A DNA stretch of 12,094 nt from Lachnospiraceae bacterium UBA5895 (GTDB taxonomy: Bacteria > Bacillota > Clostridia > Lachnospirales > Lachnospiraceae), in NCBI GenBank assembly GCA_002431915.1, contig DJEP01000098.1, forward strand, positions 1 through 12,094, given 5' to 3'. The position numbers and the translations under genes were made by a program. Under the pieces are notes generated by a model. It saw only the letters and a list, made by a program, of their open reading frames with translations. It ran no database searches and had not been told where the DNA came from. Shown here piece by piece: positions 5,715 to 12,094 of the stretch (its first letter is position 1; each line of letters starts with the position of its first letter).

Positions 5715-7301
5715 ATGAAGAAACTGACATCTTACTCTAAAAGAGTAAAATATACATATGTGAAAACGACGCTTGCCACACTTTTTGTGAGCCTGTTTTT
5801 CCTGAAGGGGTATGCAGCGTTTGAAAAGACCGGAGAGAATTATTTCCATGTATTCTTGAACGGCAGCGAGATCGGAACAGTCGGGGAAGCCGACAGAGCG
5901 GAACAGCTTTTACAGGAAGCCAGGAGAAATATAGCATCCGGAAGCGATGACATTCTTTTTATGGATGCAGATCTGACAATGGTCGGTGAGGAAGTGCTGT
6001 GGGGCACGTTGGACAATGAGGACAGCATGCTGGCAGCCATGGAACGGGAACTGGAGAACAGCATCCGTGAGACTTCCCACAGATCCTACACCATGAAGGT
6101 AAATGAATATATGGTTAATCTTGCCAGCGTGGAAGAGGTTACTTCCCTGCTGCAGGCAGCGGTGGACAAATACGACACCGAAGATAAATTCAGTGTGGAA
6201 CTGACCCACGATGCGCAGAAAGAATTCAACGTGCTGACCACCGAGGTGGTAAATAAGCAGGAACTGACGGCGCAGGAGGAACAGAAGGCGGAAGCCATCT
6301 ATGCGGGAGGCGTACAGACCGCACTGGATCAGGCAGGCGCCCAGGCAGAGGAACAGGGCGAAAAAGATTTCAGCGATTATGATCTGGGTCTGATGACCAT
6401 GGATTTCGCGGAAAAGGTAAAGATCGTAGAGACCTATCTGCCGGAAAGTATGCTGACACCGTTAGACCAGGCTATCGAAGATGTAATCAAGGATCAGGAG
6501 ACCCCCGGAGAGTACGAGGTTGTCAGCGGAGATACCCTGTCCGAGATCTCGATTAAGGTCAATATTCCCATTGACCAGATCATCGCCATGAACAGCGAGA
6601 CGCTGACGGATGAGAATTCCACCATCCGTGTAGGGGACAAACTGATCATTACCGTGCCGGAACCGGAACTGTCCGTGGAACGCATGGAGCAGAACTATTA
6701 CGAAGAGATCTATGATGCGGATGTTATTTATGTAGATAACAATTCCTGGTATACGACACAGACCAAGATCCTACAGCAGCCCTCCGCGGGATTCCGCCGG
6801 GTAGTGGCAGATGTATCGTATCTGAACGATACGGAAGTTTCCAGGGATATTTTGAAGGAAGAGGTTGTCATGGAAGCGGTACCCAAGATCGTGGAGCGCG
6901 GTACCAAGATTCCGCCTACCTATATCAAGCCGGTCTCCGGCGGACGTCTGACATCTAATTTTGGACGTAGAAAGGCACCTACCAAGGGCGCCAGCAGTTA
7001 TCATAAGGGTGTAGACTGGTCGGTTCCTACCGGAACTGCGGTATTTGCATCCTGCGGCGGAACCGTCGCCAGAGCCGGATGGGGAAGTGGATACGGTTAT
7101 TGTGTCTACATCAACCATGAGGACGGCAGACAGACCAGATACGGACACTTAAGCAAGGTGCTTGTTAAGGTGGGACAGACGGTAAAACAGGGAGAACGTA
7201 TTGCACTCAGCGGTAATACCGGCGTAAGTACGGGACCGCATCTTCATTTTGAGATCCTGATTAACGGCAGTCAGGTGAACCCGCTCAAGTACCTGAATTA
7301 G
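5715..7301 (+). CDS. Membrane-anchored LysM-G5-M23 peptidoglycan endopeptidase
   Basis: A 528-residue exported cell-wall hydrolase. A basic N-terminus and hydrophobic segment (about 17-35, TLATLFVSLFFL) form a signal anchor. A long charged region (40-260) has no recognised motif. LysM, which binds glycan, spans about 267-315 (YEVVSGDTLSEISIKVNI...IRVGDKLIITVP). A G5-like domain follows at about 318-400 (EEVVMEAVPKIVERGTKIPPTY is the typical end). The C-terminal M23/LytM peptidase is about 405-526, with zinc ligands H430 and D434 (YHKGVDW) and H511 (HLHFE), and the usual catalytic histidines H478 (GHLS) and H509. All are present, so it should be active. M23 enzymes cleave peptide cross-links. 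The start has AAGGA 4 nt upstream. It precedes murA by 86 bp without a clear terminator, so read-through into a second cell-wall gene is possible. Confidence 0.93.
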   Translation: MKKLTSYSKRVKYTYVKTTLATLFVSLFFLKGYAAFEKTGENYFHVFLNGSEIGTVGEADRAEQLLQEARRNIASGSDDILFMDADLTMVGEEVLWGTLDNEDSMLAAMERELENSIRETSHRSYTMKVNEYMVNLASVEEVTSLLQAAVDKYDTEDKFSVELTHDAQKEFNVLTTEVVNKQELTAQEEQKAEAIYAGGVQTALDQAGAQAEEQGEKDFSDYDLGLMTMDFAEKVKIVETYLPESMLTPLDQAIEDVIKDQETPGEYEVVSGDTLSEISIKVNIPIDQIIAMNSETLTDENSTIRVGDKLIITVPEPELSVERMEQNYYEEIYDADVIYVDNNSWYTTQTKILQQPSAGFRRVVADVSYLNDTEVSRDILKEEVVMEAVPKIVERGTKIPPTYIKPVSGGRLTSNFGRRKAPTKGASSYHKGVDWSVPTGTAVFASCGGTVARAGWGSGYGYCVYINHEDGRQTRYGHLSKVLVKVGQTVKQGERIALSGNTGVSTGPHLHFEILINGSQVNPLKYLN

Positions 7302-7310
7302 GGCATTGTA

Positions 7311-7339
7311 TTTACAAATGCGCGAAAATGTGGTATAAG
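7311..7339 (+). promoter_or_regulatory. Sigma-A promoter of murA
   Basis: TTTACA (7311-7316), 17 nt, TATAAG (7334-7339), with TGG directly before the -10. Predicted start near 7346, about 42 nt before the start codon. It begins 9 nt after the peptidase stop codon. Confidence 0.65.
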
Positions 7340-7387
7340 TGCATAAGAAGGTTTTTTCTGATCTGAGAATGACAGAGGTAAGTAACA

Positions 7388-8680
7388 ATGGAACAATACG
7401 CAATTAAAGGCGGTAATCCATTAGTCGGAGAAGTAGAAATAGGAGGTGCCAAGAACGCGGCACTTCCTATTCTTGCTGCTTCCGTAATGACGGATGAGAC
7501 TGTTTATATAGAAAATATGCCGGATGTAAGAGATACCAACGTGCTTTTGTGCGCTATGGAGAACATCGGTGTGATCGTAAAGCGCACCGACCGTCATAAG
7601 GTGACTCTCAATGCATCCAACATCAGTGAACTGGTAGTAGAAGATGAAAATATCAAGAAGATCAGAGCGTCCTATTATCTGATTGGAGCTCTGCTTGGCA
7701 AGTACAAGCATGCGGAAGTGGCACTTCCCGGTGGCTGTGACATCGGCTGTCGTGCCATTGACCAACATATCAAGGGCTTCCGTGCCCTGGGTGCGGATGT
7801 GAAGATCGAACATGGTCTGATCAAGACTCATGCGGAGCATCTTAGCGGCAGCCATATTTATATGGATGTGGTCAGCGTCGGTGCTACCATCAATATCATG
7901 ATGGCAGCTGTGATGGCAGAAGGCACCACGATTATCGAGAACTCCGCCAAGGAGCCTCATGTGGTAGACCTGGCGAACTTTTTAAACAGTATGGGAGCCA
8001 ATATCAAGGGCGCCGGTACGGATGTGATCCGTATTAAAGGAGTTTCCCATTTACACGGTACGGAGTATGCCGTGATTCCCGATCAGATTGAGGCGGGTAC
8101 ATTTATGTTCGCGGCAGCGGTGACCAAGGGCGATGTGACGGTGAAAAATGTGATTCCGAAACATTTAGAGTCCATTACAGCAAAACTGTTGGAGATCGGC
8201 TGTGAAGTAGAGGAAGCGGACGACTGTATCCGCGTGGTAGCATCCAAACCTCTGCAGCATACCCAGGTGAAGACCCTGCCGTATCCCGGCTTCCCCACCG
8301 ATATGCAGCCGCAGATCACTGTAGCACTGGGACTTTCCAAGGGAACCAGCATCGTGACCGAGAGTATTTTCGAGAATCGTTTCAAATATGTGGATGAACT
8401 GACTCGTATGGGTGCCAACATCAAGGTAGAGGGCAACACCGCTATTATCGACGGCGTATCCAGATATACCGGAGCCAACATTTCCGCACCGGATCTGCGG
8501 GCGGGCGCTGCACTGGTACTGGCAGCTATGTCTGCGGAAGGATTTTCCACCGTGGATGACATCCGCTATATCGAGAGAGGTTACGAGGACTTTCACCTGA
8601 AATTACAGGGACTGGGAGCTCAGATCGAACTGGTTGAGACAGAGAGAGACCTGCAGAAGTTCAAGCTAAAGATTGGTTGA
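7388..8680 (+). CDS. murA: UDP-N-acetylglucosamine 1-carboxyvinyltransferase
   Basis: A 430-residue cytosolic enzyme for the first committed step of peptidoglycan synthesis: transfer of enolpyruvate from PEP to UDP-GlcNAc. The EPSP synthase-like fold is visible with its key residues: K22-N23 (GGAKNAALP), R93 (KIRASYYLIG), the catalytic-loop cysteine C117 (LPGGCDIG; fosfomycin target), D305 (FPTDMQP) and R397 (YIERGYE). Length matches the family (about 420-430). Low-GC Gram-positives often carry two paralogues (MurA and MurZ/MurAB); which one this is cannot be settled from one copy. The cysteine, rather than the aspartate of fosfomycin-resistant enzymes, predicts fosfomycin sensitivity of the enzyme. 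The start has AGAGGT 8 nt upstream. No terminator was seen between its stop and the metK riboswitch promoter. Confidence 0.97.
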   Translation: MEQYAIKGGNPLVGEVEIGGAKNAALPILAASVMTDETVYIENMPDVRDTNVLLCAMENIGVIVKRTDRHKVTLNASNISELVVEDENIKKIRASYYLIGALLGKYKHAEVALPGGCDIGCRAIDQHIKGFRALGADVKIEHGLIKTHAEHLSGSHIYMDVVSVGATINIMMAAVMAEGTTIIENSAKEPHVVDLANFLNSMGANIKGAGTDVIRIKGVSHLHGTEYAVIPDQIEAGTFMFAAAVTKGDVTVKNVIPKHLESITAKLLEIGCEVEEADDCIRVVASKPLQHTQVKTLPYPGFPTDMQPQITVALGLSKGTSIVTESIFENRFKYVDELTRMGANIKVEGNTAIIDGVSRYTGANISAPDLRAGAALVLAAMSAEGFSTVDDIRYIERGYEDFHLKLQGLGAQIELVETERDLQKFKLKIG

Positions 8681-8743
8681 TGACCGGATTTCTCAGGAAC
8701 GGCAACCGAACGATAGAATATGACAATCAGGGAAAAATGTCTG

Positions 8744-8773
8744 TTGACAAAAACACCTGACTCATAGTATGTT
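8744..8773 (+). promoter_or_regulatory. Sigma-A promoter of the metK riboswitch transcript
   Basis: A consensus -35 TTGACA (8744-8749), then TATGTT (8768-8773) at 18 nt; TAGTAT (8765-8770) at 15 nt is the alternative. Predicted start near 8780, about 26 nt before the aptamer. The stretch from the murA stop to this promoter (8681-8743) shows nothing recognisable. Confidence 0.65.
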
Positions 8774-8805
8774 AGATTGCGTAGAAAAGTTCATATAGAC
8801 TTTCC

Positions 8806-8909
8806 CTTATTCAGAGTGGTGGAGATACATAGGATCGATGAAGCCACGGCAACCCCGCAGGATGCGGAAGGTGCCCACCTGAGCGAGCAACTGTCGAACA
8901 ATAAGAGGA
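8806..8909 (+). promoter_or_regulatory. SAM-I (S-box) riboswitch controlling metK
   Basis: The conserved S-box core is clear: CAGAGTGGTGGAGA (8812-8825), the kink-turn region GATCGATGAAGCCACGGCAACC, P3 as CCGCA/TGCGG (8855-8867), the GGTGCCCACCTGAGCGAGCAA segment, and P1 as CTTATT (8806-8811) with AATAAG (8900-8905). The switch mechanism can be read. TAAGAGGA (8902-8909), part of P1, can pair with TCCGCTTA (8931-8938) at seven of eight positions to form an antiterminator. SAM binding stabilises P1 and frees the terminator. It therefore turns metK off when SAM is abundant, the usual logic for this class. Confidence 0.95.
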
Positions 8910-8929
8910 TTTGATCAATCGTTAAATCA

Positions 8930-8955
8930 GTCCGCTTAGTAAAGCGGGCTTTTTT
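8930..8955 (+). terminator. Terminator of the SAM riboswitch expression platform
   Basis: GTCCGCTT/AAGCGGGC (8930-8937 and 8942-8949) with an AGTA loop and six T (8950-8955). Its 5' arm is shared with the predicted antiterminator. Confidence 0.92.
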
Positions 8956-8956
8956 G

Positions 8957-9105
8957 TATCATTCAGAGCCATGAAATATTGATAGAGGCTCGCTGAATGC
9001 TTGCATTCATAAGAGACTCTGGAAATATTTCTTTGGCGAGATAGCCTCAATGAGCAAAAGGAAAGCATCGAAGATGCGATTTTGCGAATGAGGCTCTGAA
9101 TGATA
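8957..9105. repeat. 149-bp inverted-repeat element in the metK leader
   Basis: Bounded by a perfect 14-bp inverted repeat, TATCATTCAGAGCC (8957-8970) and GGCTCTGAATGATA (9092-9105). Inside are an arm closed by GAAATATT/AATATTTC (8973-8980, 9024-9031) capped by TGAATGC/GCATTCA, and a second arm GCAAAA/TTTTGC (9054-9059, 9080-9085) capped by GCATC-GAA-GATGC. AGCCTCA/TGAGGCT (9043-9049, 9089-9095) is an alternative pairing. It has no ORF and lies between the riboswitch terminator and the metK ribosome binding site, so it is part of the full-length mRNA. It may be a small non-autonomous repeat or a structured leader; I do not recognise it as a known RNA family. Confidence 0.6.
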
Positions 9106-9134
9106 GGACTTTAGTAACTTATACACTAGACACT

Positions 9135-9160
9135 CTTCCCGCAGGGAAGCAGAATGGAGG
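9135..9160 (+). promoter_or_regulatory. Hairpin and Shine-Dalgarno site of metK
   Basis: CTTCCC/GGGAAG with a GCA loop (9135-9149) stands 6 nt before GGAGG (9156-9160). The rest of the stretch 9106-9134 shows no convincing second promoter. Confidence 0.4.
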
Positions 9161-9164
9161 ACAA

Positions 9165-10352
9165 ATGGAAAAACGTTTATTTACATCGGAATCCGTAACC
9201 GAAGGACATCCCGATAAAATCTGTGACGCAGTATCCGATGCGGTACTGGATGCGCTGATGGAGCAGGATCCGTTCAGCCGTGTAGCATGTGAGACCTGCA
9301 CCAACACCGGTTTCGTACTGGTAATGGGTGAGATTACCACCAAGGCTAACATTGATATTCCCGCTATTGTTCGTAAGACCGTGACCGAGATCGGTTACGA
9401 CTCTTCCGAGAAGGGATTCGACGGCAATACCTGTGCCGTTATGGTGTCTCTGGACAAACAGTCTACTGATATCGCTATGGGCGTAGACAAGGCACTGGAA
9501 GCAAAAGAGAGCCATATGACCGACGAACAGCTGGATGCCATCGGTGCAGGAGACCAGGGTATGATGTTCGGTTTCGCTACCGACGAAACTCCGGAATATA
9601 TGCCGTATCCCATCTCTCTGGCACACAAGCTGACCAGACAGCTGACCAAAGTTCGTAAGGACGGAACATTATCCTATTTAAGACCCGATGGTAAGAGCCA
9701 GGTATCCGTAGAGTATGATGAGAATGGAAAGCCTTTCCGTCTGGAAGCTGTTGTTCTGTCTACCCAGCATGACGAGCATGTATCTCAGGAACAGATCCAT
9801 GAGGATATCAAGAAGTACGTATTCGATCCCATTCTGCCCGCAGACATGATCGATGCAGATACCAAGTTCTTCATCAATCCTACCGGACGTTTCGTAATCG
9901 GCGGACCTAACGGCGACAGCGGCCTGACCGGTCGTAAGATTATCGTAGACACCTATGGCGGGTATGCACGTCACGGCGGCGGAGCTTTCTCCGGCAAGGA
10001 CTGCACCAAGGTGGACAGAAGTGCCGCTTATGCCGCACGTTATGTTGCGAAGAATATCGTAGCAGCAGGTCTGGCTGAAAAGTGTGAGATCCAGCTGTCT
10101 TACGCTATCGGCGTAGCACATCCTACCTCCATCATGGTAGATACTTTCGGCACCGGCAAGCTGCACGATGACAAGCTGGTAGAGATCATCCGTGAGAATT
10201 TTGATCTGAGACCTGCAGGTATCATCAAGATGCTGGATCTCCGCAGACCTATCTACAAACAGACCTCTTCCTACGGTCACTTCGGTCGTACCGATGTGGA
10301 TCTGCCCTGGGAGAAACTGGACAAGGTAGACCTGTTGAAGAAATGCCTGTAA
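9165..10352 (+). CDS. metK: S-adenosylmethionine synthetase
   Basis: A 395-residue cytosolic enzyme that makes SAM from methionine and ATP, releasing phosphate and pyrophosphate. Family motifs are complete: SVTEGHPDKICD (10-21, with H15 and D17), the ATP motif GAGDQGMMFG (127-136), RFVIGGPNGDSGLTGRKIIVD (242-262) and the P-loop-like GGGAFSGKDCTKVDRS (271-286). Length is normal for the bacterial enzyme, which works as a tetramer with Mg and K ions. The ATG at 9165 has GGAGG 4 nt upstream. Expression is controlled by the upstream SAM-I riboswitch, giving product feedback. Codon use and length look ordinary. It is followed by a hairpin cluster and converges on rplY. Confidence 0.98.
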   Translation: MEKRLFTSESVTEGHPDKICDAVSDAVLDALMEQDPFSRVACETCTNTGFVLVMGEITTKANIDIPAIVRKTVTEIGYDSSEKGFDGNTCAVMVSLDKQSTDIAMGVDKALEAKESHMTDEQLDAIGAGDQGMMFGFATDETPEYMPYPISLAHKLTRQLTKVRKDGTLSYLRPDGKSQVSVEYDENGKPFRLEAVVLSTQHDEHVSQEQIHEDIKKYVFDPILPADMIDADTKFFINPTGRFVIGGPNGDSGLTGRKIIVDTYGGYARHGGGAFSGKDCTKVDRSAAYAARYVAKNIVAAGLAEKCEIQLSYAIGVAHPTSIMVDTFGTGKLHDDKLVEIIRENFDLRPAGIIKMLDLRRPIYKQTSSYGHFGRTDVDLPWEKLDKVDLLKKCL

Positions 10353-10374
10353 GATTTTAATTGAAAAGTTAACA

Positions 10375-10441
10375 TATACCGCTTGAGCCATGAAGTATAA
10401 CATCGAAGCGGTATAAATGGATAAAACTTTCAGTATACCGC
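10375..10441. repeat. Mutually exclusive hairpins downstream of metK, sharing motifs with the metK leader element
   Basis: TATACCGCTT (10375-10384) pairs perfectly with AAGCGGTATA (10406-10415). The inner GCGGTATA can instead pair with a second TATACCGC at 10434-10441, so only one hairpin can form at a time. The loop holds GAGCCATGAAGTAT (10385-10398), 13 of 14 identical to 8966-8979 in the metK leader element, and then CATCGAAG, also found there at 9066-9073. It is plausibly a reduced relative of that element. Confidence 0.45.
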
Positions 10442-10442
10442 A

Positions 10443-10481
10443 TAAAAATTACCGCCTGGATGTCATTTTCCGGGCGGTAAT
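10443..10481. terminator. Bidirectional terminator between metK and rplY
   Basis: ATTACCGCCTGGA (10448-10460) pairs with TCCGGGCGGTAAT (10469-10481) across an 8-nt loop, 13 pairs including one U-G on the plus strand. On the minus strand the hairpin is followed by TTTTT, so it suits rplY best; on the plus side only a weak T-rich tail follows. Confidence 0.75.
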
Positions 10482-10523
10482 CTATTTGTCTGATATTTAT
10501 TCCGGAACAAAATCCGGACTTTC

Positions 10524-11105
10524 TTATTTGGTTTCTTCGGTATCCTCAGCCTCATCAGTCTCTTCCTGACCATATTCACCGATGTGGAACAACTGCTGCT
10601 CGCCGGAGGTTGTGACATGCACACCTTTCTCCTCCAGTTTCAGATCTTTCACATACATGGTCCTGGTCGTCTGAGGCAAAGCTACCAGATCGATCTCAAT
10701 GGGCTCCAGCAGATGTGCGGGATCTGCTTTGTAATGAATCTCAGACAGTTCTGCTTCGAAGATACCTTGTACCTTGTCTTCGTTCAGATATACAATGGGA
10801 ACGGTAGCGGATACGACCTCACCGGCTACCAAAGCCTGGAAGTCCAGAGCCATATATTTTTTCGTAAGAGGATCAAAATCAATATTTTTTACCAGAACAT
10901 CTACATTTTTGTCGTCCAGTTCCAGATAAGCCTGTGTACCTTCCTTCGCATTTTTAATAAATGCAGCTGCATCTTTCTCTGTGAATTTCAGAGATACATT
11001 CTCCTTCATTTCTTTTCCGTACAGTACACCGGTGATAAAACCTTCTCTTCTTAATTTCTTTGCCTTTTCGTCGGGATTTCTTTTTTCAGCTTTTAATGTC
11101 AACAT
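10524..11105 (-). CDS. rplY: 50S ribosomal protein L25 / general stress protein Ctc
   Basis: A 193-residue two-domain L25 of the TL5/Ctc type. Residues about 3-90 are the 5S rRNA-binding L25 domain (KAEKRNPDEKAKKLRREGFITGVLYGK is the signature N-terminus). About 95-180 is the TL5 beta domain (VPIVYLNEDKVQGI..., then EIDLVALP and VTTSGEQQLFHI). The tail is strongly acidic (EETDEAEDTEETK). It binds 5S rRNA in the large subunit; in Bacillus the homologue Ctc is stress-induced. The start has GAGGAGG 8 nt upstream. A 7-bp hairpin (TATCTAC/GTAGATA, 11148-11123) sits a few nt before that site in the leader. It ends at a U-tailed hairpin shared with metK. Confidence 0.95.
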   Translation of the reverse strand: MLTLKAEKRNPDEKAKKLRREGFITGVLYGKEMKENVSLKFTEKDAAAFIKNAKEGTQAYLELDDKNVDVLVKNIDFDPLTKKYMALDFQALVAGEVVSATVPIVYLNEDKVQGIFEAELSEIHYKADPAHLLEPIEIDLVALPQTTRTMYVKDLKLEEKGVHVTTSGEQQLFHIGEYGQEETDEAEDTEETK

Positions 11106-11182
11106 AACAATTGCCTCCTCGGTATCTACGTTTTATAGCGTGTAGATAAGAGCTTGTGAGAAGTTCTTCTTGCACTGTGGTT

Positions 11183-11249
11183 ATTATAGCACATCTATAA
11201 CAAAGTAAACAGTAAAAAAGTCACAAAAATAATTGAAAAAAATAAAAAA
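11183..11249 (-). promoter_or_regulatory. rplY promoter with upstream A/T tracts
   Basis: On the minus strand, TGC TATAAT (11191-11183) is a perfect extended -10. The -35 at 17 nt is weak (TGTTTA, 11211-11206). A-tracts of 5-7 nt at 11214-11219, 11225-11229, 11236-11242 and 11244-11249 fall at about -38 to -73 and may act as an UP element or bend. The remaining gap to the thrH promoter (11250-11338) is A/T-rich and holds only an inverted repeat GTACT/AGTAC (11297-11301, 11312-11316). Confidence 0.6.
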
Positions 11250-11338
11250 TAACAAGCAATTTTGAAATTTAAAAGGAAATTTTCGACGAAATCAGGGTAC
11301 TGCATTACAAGAGTACGTTAAAACGATAAAGTCAACGG

Positions 11339-11367
11339 TTGCACAGAGTGATAAAATAAGTTATACT
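11339..11367 (+). promoter_or_regulatory. Sigma-A promoter of thrH
   Basis: TTGCAC (11339-11344), exactly 17 nt, TATACT (11362-11367). Predicted start near 11374, about 33 nt before the start codon. Confidence 0.7.
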
Positions 11368-11406
11368 TGTCACAAATACATTTGAATTTACTGGGAGGAC
11401 ATGAGG

Positions 11407-12012
11407 ATGGATATGAATATTGTATGCCTGGACCTGGAGGGAGTGCTGGTACCGGAGATCTGGATTGCGTTCGCTGAGGCCAGCGGGATCCCGGAACTGA
11501 AGAGAACCACCAGAGACGAACCGGATTATGATAAGCTGATGAAATGGAGACTGGGGATCCTGAAGGAGCACGGCCTGGGACTGAAAGAGATTCAGGATAC
11601 TATCGCAAAGATCGATCCGATTCCCGGTGCGAAGGAATTCCTGGATGAATTGCGTTCCATTACACAGGTGATCATTATCAGTGATACATTTTCACAGTTT
11701 GCGGGACCTCTCATGAAGAAGCTGGGATATCCCACGATTTTCTGTAATTCTCTGGAAGTGGCCGATAACGGAGAAATCACAGGGTTCCGGATGCGTGTGG
11801 AGAATTCCAAATACACGACAGTGAAAGCTTTGCAGTCTATCGGATTCCAAACCATTGCCAGCGGCGACAGCCATAACGATCTGGGGATGATCCAGGCCAG
11901 CAAGGCGGGATTTTTGTTCAAGAGTACCGAACAGATCAAAAAGGATCATCCGGAACTGCCGGCCTATGAGACCTATGATGAGCTGATGGCAGCAATCAAA
12001 AAAGCATTATAA
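11407..12012 (+). CDS. thrH: ThrH: phosphoserine phosphatase / homoserine phosphotransferase
   Basis: A 201-residue HAD-superfamily enzyme very like Pseudomonas ThrH (CLDLEGVLVPEIWIAFAE matches it almost exactly). ThrH dephosphorylates phosphoserine and can transfer the phosphate to homoserine, linking serine and threonine routes. HAD motifs are visible: motif I DLEGV with nucleophile D9 and E11 in the second position, as in ThrH; motif II S92 (IIISDTF); a lysine near 140 for motif III; motif IV GDSHND (D154, D158). The cap (about 20-75) includes TTRDEPDYDKLMKWRL. Three in-frame ATGs exist: 11401 is only 2 nt from GGGAGG, 11407 is 8 nt from it, and 11413 is 6 nt from a second GAGG. I chose 11407; 11413 is nearly as likely. 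It has its own promoter and terminator. Which activity dominates here cannot be read from sequence. Confidence 0.93.
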   Translation: MDMNIVCLDLEGVLVPEIWIAFAEASGIPELKRTTRDEPDYDKLMKWRLGILKEHGLGLKEIQDTIAKIDPIPGAKEFLDELRSITQVIIISDTFSQFAGPLMKKLGYPTIFCNSLEVADNGEITGFRMRVENSKYTTVKALQSIGFQTIASGDSHNDLGMIQASKAGFLFKSTEQIKKDHPELPAYETYDELMAAIKKAL

Positions 12013-12031
12013 TATAAAGAAGCATTATTAA

Positions 12032-12070
12032 AAATCCTTCTCCGGGACATCTCCGGAGGAGGATTTTTTT
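12032..12070 (+). terminator. Intrinsic terminator of thrH
   Basis: AAATCCTTCTCCGG (12032-12045) pairs with CCGGAGGAGGATTT (12053-12066), 14 pairs with one U-G, a 7-nt loop, and a run of seven T (12064-12070). Confidence 0.93.
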
Positions 12071-12076
12071 GTTATG

Positions 12077-12094
12077 GTGCGCCCGGCGGCGCAC
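12077..12094 (+). mobile_element. Possible 5' end of a group IIC intron, cut by the window edge
   Basis: The last 18 bases begin GTGCGCCCGGC and fold as GTGCGCC/GGCGCAC around CGGC. Group II introns start GUGYG, and class C introns, as I recall them, start close to GUGYGCCCGGC and insert just downstream of intrinsic terminators, exactly this position. Only 18 bases are visible, so an unrelated GC-rich hairpin remains possible. Confidence 0.35.

Noticed and set aside
7421..7960. 179-codon minus-strand open frame
   Set aside because: Antisense to murA; no family resemblance.
8957..9105. Reading the repeats in the metK leader as a CRISPR array
   Set aside because: The repeats are inverted and nested, not regularly spaced direct repeats with unique spacers, and no cas gene is present.
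9106..9134. A second metK promoter (TATACA at 9120-9125) bypassing the riboswitch
   Set aside because: The -35 position reads TGAATG and no TGn extension is present, so support is too weak.
9678..10403. 241-codon minus-strand open frame
   Set aside because: Antisense to the end of metK and running through the convergent hairpins; a codon-bias shadow.
10584..11054. 156-codon plus-strand open frame
   Set aside because: Antisense to rplY, phenylalanine- and cysteine-rich shadow translation.

Overview
The window looks like a chromosomal segment of a Gram-positive Clostridia genome, most probably Lachnospiraceae. The reasons are the strong AGGAGG-type ribosome binding sites, sigma-A promoters with TGn extended -10 boxes, a SAM-I (S-box) riboswitch on metK, a RelQ-type alarmone synthetase, a Y-family polymerase with a QLSLF clamp motif, and intrinsic hairpin-plus-U terminators. 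No phage genes, CRISPR array, tRNA or rRNA were seen. It reads as mostly core chromosome with unusual structure in the gaps between genes.

Layout. Minus strand, 21-1150: a hemolysin III/PAQR membrane protein and an 88-residue protein of unknown function, each with its own promoter. Plus strand, 1355-2014: relQ, ending in a clear terminator. Gap 2015-2415: a structured stretch, four TTCACA-like direct repeats at an exact 11-bp period, and a promoter. Plus strand, 2416-3606: a two-gene unit of a tail-anchored coiled-coil protein and a flavin reductase-fold protein. Then comes a promoter followed about 70 nt later by a perfect terminator, and behind it an XRE-cupin regulator (3748-4302). That gene converges, with a 1-bp gap, on a minus-strand Y-family polymerase (4304-5494). 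A divergent control region holding a LexA-like box separates the polymerase from a membrane-anchored LysM-G5-M23 peptidase (5715-7301), which is followed by murA (7388-8680). A SAM-I riboswitch with its terminator, a 149-bp inverted-repeat element and metK (9165-10352) come next. rplY/ctc (10524-11105, minus) and thrH (11407-12012, plus) complete the set and are divergent from each other. The last 18 bases, just after the thrH terminator, resemble the 5' end of a group IIC intron.

Functional links. The M23 peptidase and MurA both act on peptidoglycan (remodelling and precursor synthesis). RelQ and L25/Ctc belong to stress and translation physiology. metK is controlled by its own product through the riboswitch. 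ThrH acts in serine/threonine phospho-metabolism. The neighbours otherwise look independently transcribed, since almost every gene has a recognisable promoter.

The most unusual signals are non-coding: the 149-bp element in the metK leader and its reduced relative after metK; the 11-bp-phased repeats next to a possible minus-strand structured transcript; the attenuator-like leader before the XRE-cupin gene; and the possible group II intron boundary at the right edge.
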